64,000 nucleotides of DNA from Deroplatys truncata (Eukaryota > Arthropoda > Insecta > Mantodea > Mantidae), in NCBI GenBank assembly GCA_030765065.1, contig CM060977.1:162201052-162265051 (forward strand). The letters run 5' to 3'. The notes beneath the pieces were generated by a model, which was given only the letters and a program-made list of their open reading frames with translations, was not told the DNA's origin and did no database searches. Positions 46,729 to 57,867 of the stretch are shown here, piece after piece. Position numbers and translations under genes: made by a program. How positions within the stretch are numbered: position 1 is the stretch's first letter; each line of letters opens with the position of its first letter.

Positions 46729-47147
46729 CAGGCATGCCCGTACGCAGAAAACAATTTAGGGGGAGGGTTTTCCACAAGTGGATCTAAACTTAACAATACC
46801 CCACACAGTTACCATGTACCTACCCCGTTGTATATAGACGTTACATGGATAAGAAAATTGCTTGGAGACATATAGACAAGAAAAGCTCACCAGAATGAGG
46901 ATATTCCACCTTACAGCACAAAACATGGAGACTGCTTCGAAAAACGGAATGTAAGGTCAGCTTACCTATGTAAGGCGACGATATTAACTTTCCCTTTTCA
47001 TGTAAATGTGCTACTAGCAATAGACCTACTGTTATCTAACGATATTTTTCCATATTGGTTTCCTTTGAATTTAAATAAATAAAACTGTCAGAAGTTTCGG
47101 CGGGGGGGTGTTTCAACCCTAGAAACCCCCCTCTAAATACGGCCCTG
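46729..47147. mobile_element. MITE-like element with CAGG termini
   Basis: The left end is CAGGCATGCCCGTACGCAG. The right end read inward is CAGGGCCGTATTTAGAG, an imperfect terminal inverted repeat with a C/G-run subterminal part on both sides. It is flanked by a perfect 4-bp duplication, CGCA (46725-46728 and 47148-47151). No transposase. A 4-bp duplication would fit Academ- or Sola-like superfamilies better than hAT (8 bp). The superfamily is uncertain. Confidence 0.5.
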
Positions 47148-47151
47148 CGCA

Positions 47152-48521
47152 CAGTTGCGTTAGTAGGTAACAAAATTAACTCTTAATATGTGGACATTTG
47201 GGTTTTCGTTTTCCGTATCATGCACGTAACAGAATCTATGTTTTCTTTGAGATTATCTCTGGTCAAATATTTATTGTGACATAACCTGAATTGAATAATG
47301 ACTTTTTGTATGAATACAATAACATATAAGAGAAGACGTGACCTAATAAAATTGTTACGGAAATATGAGTTTTGGTTTTAGTTAAGATTGCGCGAAAGCA
47401 AAAACATCTAAGGAAAAGAGACCACCGACAAACTTTCTACCTTTACTCCTTTTTTTCTCTTCCTCCTCCTCCTCCAGCATCACATTTTAGCAGTAATTAA
47501 GACATAATAAAAGCAATTTCACTATCGTTTACCAAAACATCACTATATATATACTGAGAGAGAAGGAAAGAGAGGTGTAAGAGTGAATGTGGGAGAGAGT
47601 GGAAATGAGAGAAGGGAGAAAAGGAAACGTAAAGAGGGATATGTAGGGAGAGAGGGAAAGGGAAAGAAAGAGGAAGTGACACTATGAGCAGTAAGAGAAA
47701 GAGAGAGGGAGGGATTCCATATTAATGTAATAAGCCAGAAAACCTCTGGATTCTTCTTGTAAACAAATAAATTATGTTGATTCTCTATACAGAGTGTTCG
47801 ACGACAAGCACAGATGGCTATTTTCTGGAATCTAAAATAGAGGAGGGAAACGAGAGAGAAAGGAAAGACAAATACGTTGATTAAAACAAAACTATATACA
47901 ATAGTCACACAACTTCCTCTAAACATTACCATTTCATAGAGATTCTTATAATAGTCACATAGAAGTTTTTTTTGTATCCACTTCTAACATTATTCCACAT
48001 AAACATGTCATAGAAATAATTAATTTACAGTTCGTTTGTGCCACATGATCAATAGCGAGATGCGTTCTAGCTGCAGAGAATATACGTAATACTGTCTTCC
48101 TTCATTCTGTGGACAGAAGATGTAATGCTAAGTAGAACATTTTATTGTACAGGGAGGTAGGACAACAATCAAACGTTTATAAATACTTCCTACTAGTTTC
48201 TCAGATACAAAAAGTTAGGTAATTGGCATTTCCATGTACACTGCTTAAAATCTGGAAACATTTTAACCTTCCAAAGCAAATATTTGGATGTGGCTATTTT
48301 AAACGTTTCTATTTATAAAGAAAATATTTTGTTGTGGCAAACATGTATGTGGAGCTTTCAGAGTTATACGAATTGCAGGAATGGAAAGAATTAATAGTAG
48401 TTATGCATTTTATAAACCTTCTTATATCGCGATGTTAAATTTATAATATTTAATGTCGGTGCAAATTCTGTAACAATAAAATGACTAATGCGTTATTTAC
48501 ATGAAAATTATTATTAAAAAA
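47152..48521. other. Unassigned sequence with GA-rich tract
   Basis: A purine-rich region (gagagaagg-type) occupies about 47555-47720, with a (tcc)n run near 47465. No gene recognised; ORFs on the minus strand are composition-driven. Confidence 0.5.
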
Positions 48522-49387
48522 TCTGATGTGTTACATTCACATGACCTTCTCTACTCTTGTACAAACTATTTTTACAAACTCTTATTCCCCATCTGTTTCA
48601 TATTGATCGAGATAAACATTTTAGAAACGATCTTTTGCCATGCAAAGAGAATTACATTTTACACATAGCGACCAGTTATAAAAATATTTGACTATCGCTT
48701 AAGGCGTACTATGTTCCCCTTGTTTTGTTTTTGCAAGGGCAATATAGAAATACAGTAGCCTTTAAGCATAGACATATCTCTTAATAGCTGGTTGCTATGT
48801 GCAGCACCATTCCCTTTGCAACAGATTAATACTCTTTGCATATCCAAGAAAAAAGAATGAATAACGAATTCCCATTTGAGAAAATAAGTATTGAAAAATT
48901 GAAGGGAATAACAAGCAATATCTCGAAAATGGTTCACTCAACAACAAAAATGTATAAGACATAAATTGTGTTTACAATGAAGAATACTTTTGGAGACATT
49001 CCCAGAAAATTCAAGATATACATTTTATTTGTCATGAAAATATCTTAAACATATGAAATTTTAATCAAAATCAAAATTAAAATTTTCGAACAATGTTCCA
49101 TGTAAAGGGTAATCTGGGCTGGGGGGATTTTCTTGAAAACCTTCGTGTCGCATCTCTGGAAGATACTGGACCTAAATACCAAGTTTGGTGCTTATCCGAC
49201 TGTTCATTTCTGAGTTATGCTGTTCATAGATACACAGACAGGCACACACACGGACATGTTTCCAAAAATGCTTTTTTTGGATTCAGGAGGTCTCAAAACG
49301 TATATTTCCGGTAAAATATCGGTATCGAATTTTTGGGTGGAATACAATACTTCCCCTACTTACTATACGTAGTAGAGAAAGTAAAAA
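48522..49387 (+). mobile_element. HINE-like element, copy 7
   Basis: Long subfamily. A small internal deletion (after aaattgtgt near 48970) removes the gcgatctacat segment. Ends intact. Confidence 0.82.
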
Positions 49388-49409
49388 ACTAATCTTGCAT
49401 TTTCCAAAT

Positions 49410-49570
49410 GTATCAAATTTTAATGTTTGTACTACTTTTGTTTTCAAATGTTTGCGGTTTGCTTCGTTTTTTCTCTTGAAGTTATGTTTTTGAGCTCAGG
49501 AGCCTCAAAATTATTTTCTGATGAAACGTCGATGTAATATCAAATATATTAGTAGAATCCCTCCTCCCCC
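49410..49570 (+). mobile_element. Old HINE-like 3' fragment
   Basis: The order gttatgtttttgagctcagg, agcctcaaaa and ctgatgaaacgtcgatgtaa corresponds loosely to the last ~100 bp of the family. Weak. Confidence 0.35.
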
Positions 49571-50637
49571 CTAGAAAGTCGTCACCATGCTTTGGACTAA
49601 GTGCAGTAATACTCCTCTCTGTAGAACAATTAACTGTTTGGTTGAAGGTTTATGGTAGTGTCCATTATTTTGTGACTCTTATGTTCTTATATACGTTTTG
49701 TGAAATAAAATGAAAATTAAATAACGAGATATTTAGTTTCATACTTTGTATAAGAATTTATCATCACCTAGTAAGTCACATGTATAGAATGGTGTTAACC
49801 GAGAACCAAAATATGAACAGAATACCCTCTATAGATCATCACTCAAAGGTAACTTCCTGTTTTCATTTGTTTTATGAAGCAACACCGTCACTCTCCCTTG
49901 AGACTTGTCAAGACATTACAGCAGATTGCTTTGTGTTCTTTCAGTCGAGCTATCTGCTCCCATAGGAGGTCATTGTGAAGATAAAATCTTTAGACTTATG
50001 TGGGGCAACAAACACATGTTCCTCTTTAAAGATTATTAGTTTATGAATGTTCATAGAAGCAATATTATAATGCGTTTCTGGCAACCGTAAAACAAAACAA
50101 CTATTTGATCAACAATTTCTAACCAAGTATTCATATGGTACGTGCATTTAAAACGACTTTTAGTGTTTGTCCTCAAAATACAGTACCAACCAGCAGCAAA
50201 ATTAATGGCTCTGTTACACAAAAAACATTTTTTTTCTCGAAGAACCTACGTGGCAGTGTGAGCCAAAGAAAGGTTATTTCTTCTATTAACAGTTGCGTAT
50301 ACTTTTCCTGGCCTGAAAGTTCCTAGGTGTTTCTCCCCCTTCATGTTTCTAAAACTGTTGAGTACTATATAAGGAGTGTACATATTAATATGTTTTCCCA
50401 TTAAGTATGACAGTTATATAAAAGAGGGCTAGAATAAAGACAATAGTTTCACTGTCATTCAAATGTTAGGTTTCCTAAACCATCATCAGTACTGCAATAT
50501 TCAGAACTTTTTAACATAACCTAAGAGGGTTCTCTGAACTCACTTCAAAGTGCAATGCTGTTGCACTCGTGGCAAAAATGCGATCCCGTTTACGTAATAT
50601 GAAACGTGCATAGCATCACCGGAAGCAATAGACATAA
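49571..50637. other. Unassigned sequence
   Basis: No gene, tandem repeat or family recognised. Confidence 0.4.
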
Positions 50638-51533
50638 TCTAATGTGTTACACTCACATGACTTTGTCTACTCTTGTACAAACTATTTTTACAAACGCTTA
50701 TTCTCCATCTACTTCATGTTACACGAGATAAACTTTTGCAGACTCTATCTTATTGCTAAGTTTCTTGTAGATGTAAGGGGAATATATATTTACAAGGGCA
50801 ATATAGAAATACAGTAGCCTTTAAGCACATATATATCTCTTAATAGCTGGTTGCTAGGTGCAGCACTATTCCCTTTGCCACAGATTAATACTCTTTGCAT
50901 ATCAAAGACAAAAAAATGAATAACGAATTCCCATTTGAGAAAATAAGTATTGAAAAATATAAGGGAATAACAAGCAATATCTCGAAAATGGTTCACTCAA
51001 CAAACAAAATGCATATGACATAAATTGTGTATTTTAACGCGATCTACATTTTTTGTGTTGTACAATTTTGTCTATCTCTTATGGTTTACTAGTTATGCAA
51101 AAGTCGTTCACAATGGAGAATAGTTTTGGGGACATTCCCAGAGAATTCGAGATATACGTTTCATTTGTCATAAAAATATCTTAAACATATGAAATTTTAA
51201 TCAAAATCGTTACAGCCATTTTTGAGAAAATTAAAATTTTTGAAAAACGTTCCATGTAAAGGATAATCTGGGGAGGGGGGATTTTGTTGAAAACCTTCGT
51301 GTGGCATCTCTGGAAGATACTGAACCTAAATACCAAGTTTGATGTTTATCCGACTGTTCGTTTCTGAGTTATGCTGTTCACAGACAGACACACACCGACG
51401 GAGATGTTTCCAAAATACTTTTTTGGATTCAGGAGACCTCAAAACATGTAGTTCCGGTGAAATCTAAGTATCGAATTTTTGGGTGGAATGCAATACTTCC
51501 CCTACTTACTATACGTAGTAGAGAAAGTAAAAA
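50638..51533 (+). mobile_element. HINE-like element, copy 8
   Basis: Long subfamily, near full length. The first bases are TCTAATGTG (G to A in the terminal motif). Unlike other copies it is not preceded by an A run. Confidence 0.8.
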
Positions 51534-51732
51534 GTGGTAATAAATTCTTACCATAGATATTTCACCGCTCCTGCCGATTACTTAAGGTATATAAATTACT
51601 GTATTCGAAAGAAAAAACATTCGATATCGAGATTTCGCCGGAAGCAAGTCATTTGAATAAAAACATAAGTTTAAAAAAGATCCATGAATGTGTGTGTTAT
51701 GTGTGTGTGGTGCGCGCAGCATTATTAAAATG

Positions 51733-52110
51733 TCTGATGCGTTACATTCACAAGACTTTCTATACTATCTCCGCTACATTATATTCCTACAGGCGTTTGT
51801 TCTTCTTTCTACTGGACTTTAATAATAAAGAAAAGCTATTCCAGAAACGTTAAGAGGAATACAAGAGGCTGAAGAGACTTTCAAAATCTTTAAAGCTAAT
51901 CGCTATGCTTTGGCTCTGAAATTAACCACGCATGATCATCAAAACAAACGAATGGCGACGTACTGCTTAAAAAAGTATATGTAAATTCAAACCAATTACT
52001 ACAAATATTTCGAAATAATTAACACTGAAAAAACTTTGGTATAAATTTATGTCTTAACCCATTCCGCATTTTTTTGTGTAGTAACCTTTGTCTAGAAGAA
52101 TTATTAACAA
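51733..52110 (+). mobile_element. Old truncated HINE-like copy
   Basis: It starts tctgatgcgttacattcaca and then agactttctatac. It then shows diverged body sequence and stops at a gtgtagtaacctttgtctag point. The 3' half is missing. Confidence 0.55.
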
Positions 52111-52147
52111 AAATTGCATTCAATTAGCAGATCCCAGCAAAAAAAAA

Positions 52148-52840
52148 TCTGATGTTTTACTTCCACATGGCTTTCTCTACCCATACCTCAACAAAATTAT
52201 TATTACAAATGGTTATTCTTCTGTCTATTTCGTGTAAATCGAGATAAACATTTGGAGAAAATATTTTATTTAGTGCCTTTGTGGGCTGGTATGTAGCATG
52301 CTTACTTCCAAATCCAGAGGTCTAGGATTCGATTCCCGACTGTGGGATGGGAATTTTTATTTAGGCAGAATTATTCCCACCCTCCCTAGAGTCTGGAGGT
52401 ATAAATGGTAGAGTAAATATGTGTGAATTTAACAGAATTATGACATTCTGATAGCTCATTGGTCCTTGACGACCAAAGGTACATACAAAAAAATTCTATT
52501 GCGTTTTTCGTAGGTATAAGAGGATTGTGAAAATACAGCAGGGCTAAGCGATAGTCGCTAATGGCTTTAAAATTCCGTTCTATTTACATGACCACGAGCA
52601 GAAACCAAATAGCGATTTTCCTCTCGACAAAGGCATAAGTATTTGAGAATTCAAACCAATAACAAAGAATATCTTGGAAATGGTTAAGTCCACAAGCAAA
52701 TTTGTTTGACATAAATTATGTGCTTTAACGAGATACACATGTTTTATGTTGTAAGGTTTTGTCTATCTCTCACGATTTATATATTATAGGAAATTCATTA
52801 AGAATGAACGCATTTGGGGCATAAAACATCTTGGTATTGT
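52148..52840 (+). mobile_element. Old HINE-like copy with SINE inside
   Basis: It starts TCTGATGTTTTACTTCCACA. The body resumes after the SINE with gcgatagtcgctaatggctt and later gttttgtctatctctcacga. Highly diverged; the 3' half beyond about 52840 is replaced by a transposase fragment. Confidence 0.6.
52268..52495 (+). repeat. tRNA-derived SINE
   Basis: The head has A-box-like gggctggtatgtagcatgct and a B box in taggattcgattcccgac. It ends in an A run near 52490. It is inserted in an old Helentron-like copy. Confidence 0.65.
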
Positions 52841-52879
52841 GGTAGAACACAACCGCTATTCCCCTAAAGTCAACATATT

Positions 52880-53310
52880 TTGTGTTGTTACTTCATCAAA
52901 AGGATAATTTGTATTTGCGAAGAAAACTGTTGCCGGTCCATTGTGGTGTTTATTATTAATAATGGCTGTCCTGCAGATAGCCAGGACTTTATTCACCAGC
53001 AAGACGTCTGTGGATGCTTTGAAGCTGAAATTCCTCGTCGTTGGATTGGACGTGCTGCTCGAGATGACACTCCTCTTCTTTTGTGGCACCACGATTACCT
53101 GAACTACCCCCACGTGGCTTTTTGTGATGTGTTTATGTCAAAGGTCGTGTATTCGCGCATTTGCCACCTGATTTGGCACAGCTACTAGAGATAAATGTAG
53201 CGCTGCTATCGACCGACAGATGTTAGGGCGTGTGTGGCAAGAGCTTGAATATAGGATTGGTGTCTACCGCATCACCAGGAAAAGACGCATATCGCAGCCA
53301 ATTTAAAGTT
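52880..53310 (+). pseudogene. IS630/mariner-type transposase C-terminal fragment
   Basis: The reading around 52980-53190 gives FIHQQDVCGC then EIPRRWIGRAARDDTPLLLW, a decayed SPDLTPCDFF-like block (LNYPHVAFCDVF), and after a stop a C-terminal stretch RPTDVRACVARA...YRITRK in shifting frames. The order W-I-G-R-x, then the W-P-P-R-S-P-D-L-T-P-x-D-F-F block and VKDRVY matches the C-terminal half of mariner/Tc-type transposases found in many animals. The catalytic block is damaged. Confidence 0.6.
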
Positions 53311-55150
53311 AGGTGAGAGCAACCAAGTGGGATACTTCAGGAGTTACTGACGCTTTAGACCATCTGGCGAATAAGGCTTTAAGGGAAAGCCTTTCCGATT
53401 TGGTGTCACAGAGGCTGCGTACTCCTTGGTTGAAGTGTTGGGTGACACCGAGATGACATAACGCCTGATACTGGGCGAGTGTTAAGACCATCAACGAACC
53501 GCTGACGATCGCCTTGGGGATTCATGCGGTCTTTCTGACTTCCACTCCAGGTTCACTGAGAACGCAGAGCGTACCGATGAAAATAAAACAGCAGCTCAGG
53601 ATAGTCACGGCAGAACACTGAGTGACGTGTGTGCTTGCTGTATGTGTGAGTTTGCGTACGCAAGTGCTTTTAGAGGATGCGGTGAATTGGAACATCCGTT
53701 GAAAGACGACTGAGCAGTCGGAAAAAGAATACAACCTAACCGGTGAGGGGAACGTCAGCACCGTTACAATTTCCCCTCGAGACATTGGACACCGGAAACC
53801 TTGTGGCAGTGATGGGGTGTGACTAGAGAGGTATCAACAACCAAGTAGTTGTGCAGTGTCTAGTGGGAACGGGAAGACTTTGCCTGTTTATGAAAAAATC
53901 CTACTGGTGCTTACCTCAGGATGCAGCGTCTTCATATTACGGGCGTTGTTTTGTGAAGGCGACTGAGGACTTGCTATTGGAACTGGTTGACCATCATTAA
54001 CTCAGCAATAGTTTCACATGAGCGATGATACTCTGGAGTTCAAAGTCCAAGAATATCCTAGGTGATTCTGTTGAAACACGAGGTAATGACTGCAAGAAAC
54101 GAAGAACCTTGAGAGTGGCAAGCTGACGTTCTTCCAATCTGGTGTTGCACAGGCGGACAGCCGTGCGTGATGCTGTTGCACCGAGAGATACTTCGTATGC
54201 GACAGTTTGTGGTGAAGGTCTACCCGGAGCCGCCAGGGAAATGCGTTAGCCGAGTTGCACTCCTCTCCTTGGGGTTTTCCATTAAGCCGCTACCTAGTTT
54301 CCTAAAAGAGCCCCCACCCGCTTTCACAGGGATGCAAGTGGATACGCCACTTACCTACATCAATCCCAGAGGGGAATAACTACCGATAGGGCCGTCAGTG
54401 AACTAGCACACCGTTTCCCAGCTCTCAAGGCTGCTGCCGGAGGACATTGAGGTGTCTCACAACCCCACCTGGGTATCACCGTCCAGACATACCCATACTC
54501 CGATGGATTTCGGAACACTACCACGACGAGAACCCAATTTGAACACCTCCCCTTAGGGTGGAGCTAAGATGCTCGGCCCGACGTACTTTTGGTAACTTCA
54601 GTAGTATCACGAGTGCTAGGGGCACGCAGCGCTCGCACCACGACAGCCAAATGGGTAAGAACTCCACCCCTACTGGGAATTCGCATGCGACAGCTAAAGT
54701 TGACAGACTCAGACTCCAATATTCAGCGGCGTAGCAAGAACTGGAACGCCGACTAGAAAATCTGTCCAGCGGAGCGGCTCACTCACTATCAGATCGCGTC
54801 GCAGCTGTTCTGTTCAACCTGTACACATGCATGTTTCAACTATTTATATCATAAGCAGGTTTTTGTAAATAATAGGCTTATGCAAAGCAAAAGAACAAAA
54901 TATAACGGGCACCAATGCACGAATTCTCTTTTGTTTATTTTAATAACTGTCTGAAACTTATTCATACATTGCTTTGTAGTTCCTTATAATTCCATCAAAT
55001 GCTCGGCAAAAATGGATTCAGGATAGTTTTATAGGAACACAGGCACGTAGAGGAGACTACGATCGTCTGATGTTCAGTGCAAGAGAATATGTAAGTCTTT
55101 ATATTGCATAGTCCTTACATGGACTGATGAGATACAAAATAAAGGATATT
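53311..55150. other. Unassigned block, GC-richer than its surroundings
   Basis: From about 53300 to 54830 the sequence is visibly more GC-rich than the AT-rich flanks and lacks long A/T runs. No ORF above 90 codons and no family could be assigned. It begins just after the transposase fragment and may be part of an unrecognised transposon. After 54830 the sequence returns to AT-rich. Confidence 0.45.
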
Positions 55151-55159
55151 TCAAAATTC

Positions 55160-55350
55160 TAGGGCGCCATGGTAGCGCAGTGGTTTCGTTTGCGGCACTT
55201 GTACTGAGGGTCTGGGATTTGATTCCCGGCTCTGGGATGGAGATTCTAAGTCGGCCCTAACCACGCCTTCGCCTCTGACTTGCTCATGTGAAGTATTCCA
55301 GGCCAAACGTGGTTCAAAGTACACAGTAAAAGCTGTCCTCACCATCATTG
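55160..55350 (+). repeat. tRNA-derived SINE
   Basis: A clear A box in atggtagcgcagtggtttcg and a B box in gggatttgattcccgg (one change from consensus), with a ~110-bp body. The distance between boxes fits a tRNA-derived pol III promoter. Confidence 0.75.
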
Positions 55351-55365
55351 GAGGAGATTTGAGGC

Positions 55366-56310
55366 AGTATTTTTAACACTTAAGCAATTTCAGTCTAATT
55401 ATATAATATGTAAATTCAATAACAGGCTGCCTTGAAGCAATGTGTGTAACAATAATTTGTAAAATGTATTACGTAATTTAATAATGTAGGAGCTGTGAGA
55501 ATAATAAGTTAAACGTTGCTAACAATGAGGTAACAATGAGGTAACCTTGAGGCAATAATGAGTTTGAGACTTTAAATGTTATTTGTGATTCTTGGAAGCA
55601 TTAATGTAATTTTAGTGACAGTTTATAAAAAATAGCCAATCAACAACCAGAAAAAGCTTTAGTTAAATGCAGGTATTCTATTGGAGTAAAAATAGCCAAT
55701 CAGAGACTTGAAATACAGAAATTTATAAGTTTAGACGGTTAAAATCTAGTTAGTTGCCTGCAGACAGTGATAGTAACCGGATGCAAGATACGTCCTCGAG
55801 AGAAATATAAATTCGTGTGAAACGAAAGTAGTATACATGTTAAAAAAGTGCAAGTATTAAATAAAAGAATCTCACAGCTCTCGATATCAGTGAAGTCCTA
55901 TTTAATTGTGTCAAGAATTAATAAAAAGGAGTGAATTAAAACTTAAAATCAGTGTAAGCCTACATTCTTGTCGCGTCACGCCCTGCCAAGACTTCCATGT
56001 CTCTAACAATAATACTGACGCAGCCGAGGCAAACCTAAATATTTAGTACTTAAAGAAACGGTCAAATTACAAAGCTATTATTTTTTAAACATGGGGCAAA
56101 GGCCACCTAAAAATACATTTGGGGCAAAGGCTACCGGAAACTGTTTACTATACGTGCGGTTGCAACTACTACAAGTTCAGCTCCCCAACAGTTGAAATAT
56201 AACACAACTCCTACTTCAAATCGGCTTTTCATACGTAGCAGCAAAAAACGTAATAAAAACATACTTCTTCAAATTGACACCCAAAGCGTGGTGCAAACTT
56301 CTACAACAAA
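55366..56310 (+). repeat. ~1-kb LTR-like dispersed repeat, copy C
   Basis: Third member of the family at 13335 and 37611. It keeps all landmarks from gaggcagtatttttaacact to ctgacgcagccgaggcaaac and the leader with tgacacccaaagcgtggtgc. Confidence 0.6.
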
Positions 56311-56475
56311 ACAACTAACTTCTACTTCAGGTGAATGTATTGCAAAGGCTTTTTAACAGCAAATATTTCACCAGAGAACATGGAGAAGAATTCAGCAAGC
56401 CTACGTAGCATTATGTGATCTGTATACACAGGTGCACATTCGCATTATTTTATGTTCTAGCAGGGAGTCATCAGC

Positions 56476-56476
<1 letters not shown>

Positions 56477-56516
<40 letters not shown>
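56477..56516 (+). repeat. (TA)n microsatellite
   Basis: About 20 uninterrupted TA units. A G9 run with a (gt)n stretch follows near 56645. Confidence 0.95.
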
Positions 56517-56519
<3 letters not shown>

Positions 56520-56797
56520 GGAGTAAGTTGATATGAGTTCTTTGGAGAATTTTAATAAGGATTGACTATCTGCACATGATTTGGGGTATTTATTTAGTTC
56601 TGTATTAATTTTCAGTTTGAAAGTCTCCCAAGGAACACAGTGTGTGTGTGGGGGGGGGAGGTAGTGTATATACGTGAGGTAAGGTGATATTAAGATTCAT
56701 AAGTTAGTTAGAAATTCTCAGATGGAAAGGAGGATACTATGAGATCGATTTGAAGATATGCCTCTTGATGGAACTATATACCCATACATATTGGATT

Positions 56798-57370
56798 TTA
56801 CCTGACTGCGAGCTTCAGTGCATATGAAAAGCTTAGTTGCTGACGTCTGACGTGAAGAGGCAGTTCATTGGTTTTAATTTGCATGTTATTAATGGGAATT
56901 GTGTGAAATGAGCCAAGGATTTTTCTTAAAGCAGCAGACTGTATTGGGTCAAGCATTTTAGGGTCTGTAGGGCTAGCTGAAGCATAAACGATGGAGCCAC
57001 AGTCTAGCCTAATACGAATTATTACGTAAATATGTAGAACTGTGTTGTCAGCATCCCAGTTTTTGTGAGCCAATGCTTTCACGATATTCTAATGGCGAGT
57101 GAAACGTTTTTTAGAAGTTTCATGTGAGGAATCCAGGTTAATTTTGGGTCTAATAAAATTCCCAGGATTTTCAACGAGTCTGTTGCCTCTATAACATTAG
57201 AAGGTTTCTTGAGATCAAGTTTCTCTCAAGGCATTTATTTTTAGAACTGGATAATTTAAAGCCAGTAGAATTAACGCATTTTTATAAGCTTATCAATCGA
57301 TTCTTGACGAACTGCTTCTGTGGTTTCAATGTTTCTGCCTTTACAAATCTGGTGATATCATCTGTAATTA
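56798..57370 (-). pseudogene. LINE reverse transcriptase C-terminal fragment
   Basis: The minus-strand reading ends with LDPIQSAALRKILGSFHTIP, then NELPLHVRRQQLSFSYALKL. Upstream it has DCGSIVYASAS and, in other frames, STGFKLSSSKNKC and KILGILLDPKLTW. The order (F-x-x-S-K-T/N-K, L-G-x-x-x-D-x-x-L-x-W, D-Y-G-x-x-x-Y, E-P-P-L-x-x-R-R) is that of Jockey/I-group LINE RT thumb regions. Frames are interrupted above 57082. Confidence 0.8.
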
Positions 57371-57374
57371 AATT

Positions 57375-57456
57375 GATTTTTATTTATGGACGCTCTTTAA
57401 CTACTATGGTTTCTATTGTTCCAGTCTATATTGGGCATGAAAGACCGGAAATTTTA
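57375..57456 (+). pseudogene. Short gypsy pol fragment, cut by the palindrome
   Basis: The segment with tttatttatggacgctcttt and tctatattgggcatgaaaga matches the gypsy-type element at 34996-35070, with small differences. The similarity stops exactly where the palindrome arm begins. Confidence 0.75.
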
Positions 57457-57867
57457 CTCAGCATCTAATGACGTGTTTTCCTCCATGTGTAATGTATGAA
57501 AAATTGAGTTTCTCATCCGCTAGTTGCACAGATTTTCTCCGGCAGGAGCTCATGCTAAAACTAAAAGAAATTAAATGAATACGGGAATGCTAACGCTCGA
57601 AGGAATTAAAAGCGAATGAATGAATTCATAACACGCAGCTATGTATATATTCAGTGTGAGGACGCCGGAGGGAATAGCAATCTTTGCATAGCAGCGGGAA
57701 AGGATGCTCTCTGGAAACATTTGTGGAGAAGGAGGCTCTCAACAGAACATGGCGAATGCGAGCATGGAAAAAGGATGCTCTCTGGGAACATTCGTGGAAA
57801 AAGGATGCTCTCAACAGAACATAACGATTGCGAGCATGGAAAAAGGATGCTCTCTGGAAACGTTTGT
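57457..57867 (+). repeat. Left arm of the 3.3-kb palindrome
   Basis: It is the inverted complement of 60377-60778. The outer ~150 bp are identical between arms. The inner part has two closely spaced differences (near 57680-57690). It contains about 2.3 tandem copies of a ~72-bp unit in which ggatgctctc recurs at alternating spacings of 30 and 42 bp. The outer 90 bp are the antisense copy of codons 1-31 of the zinc-finger ORF at 60687. Confidence 0.95.

Noticed and set aside
5734-51420. Recurring ORF beginning MVFIRLFVSELCCSQTDTQ in many places
   Set aside because: It recurs because it lies in the Helentron-like repeat across the CA microsatellite. The frame breaks differently in each copy, so it is not a conserved coding sequence.
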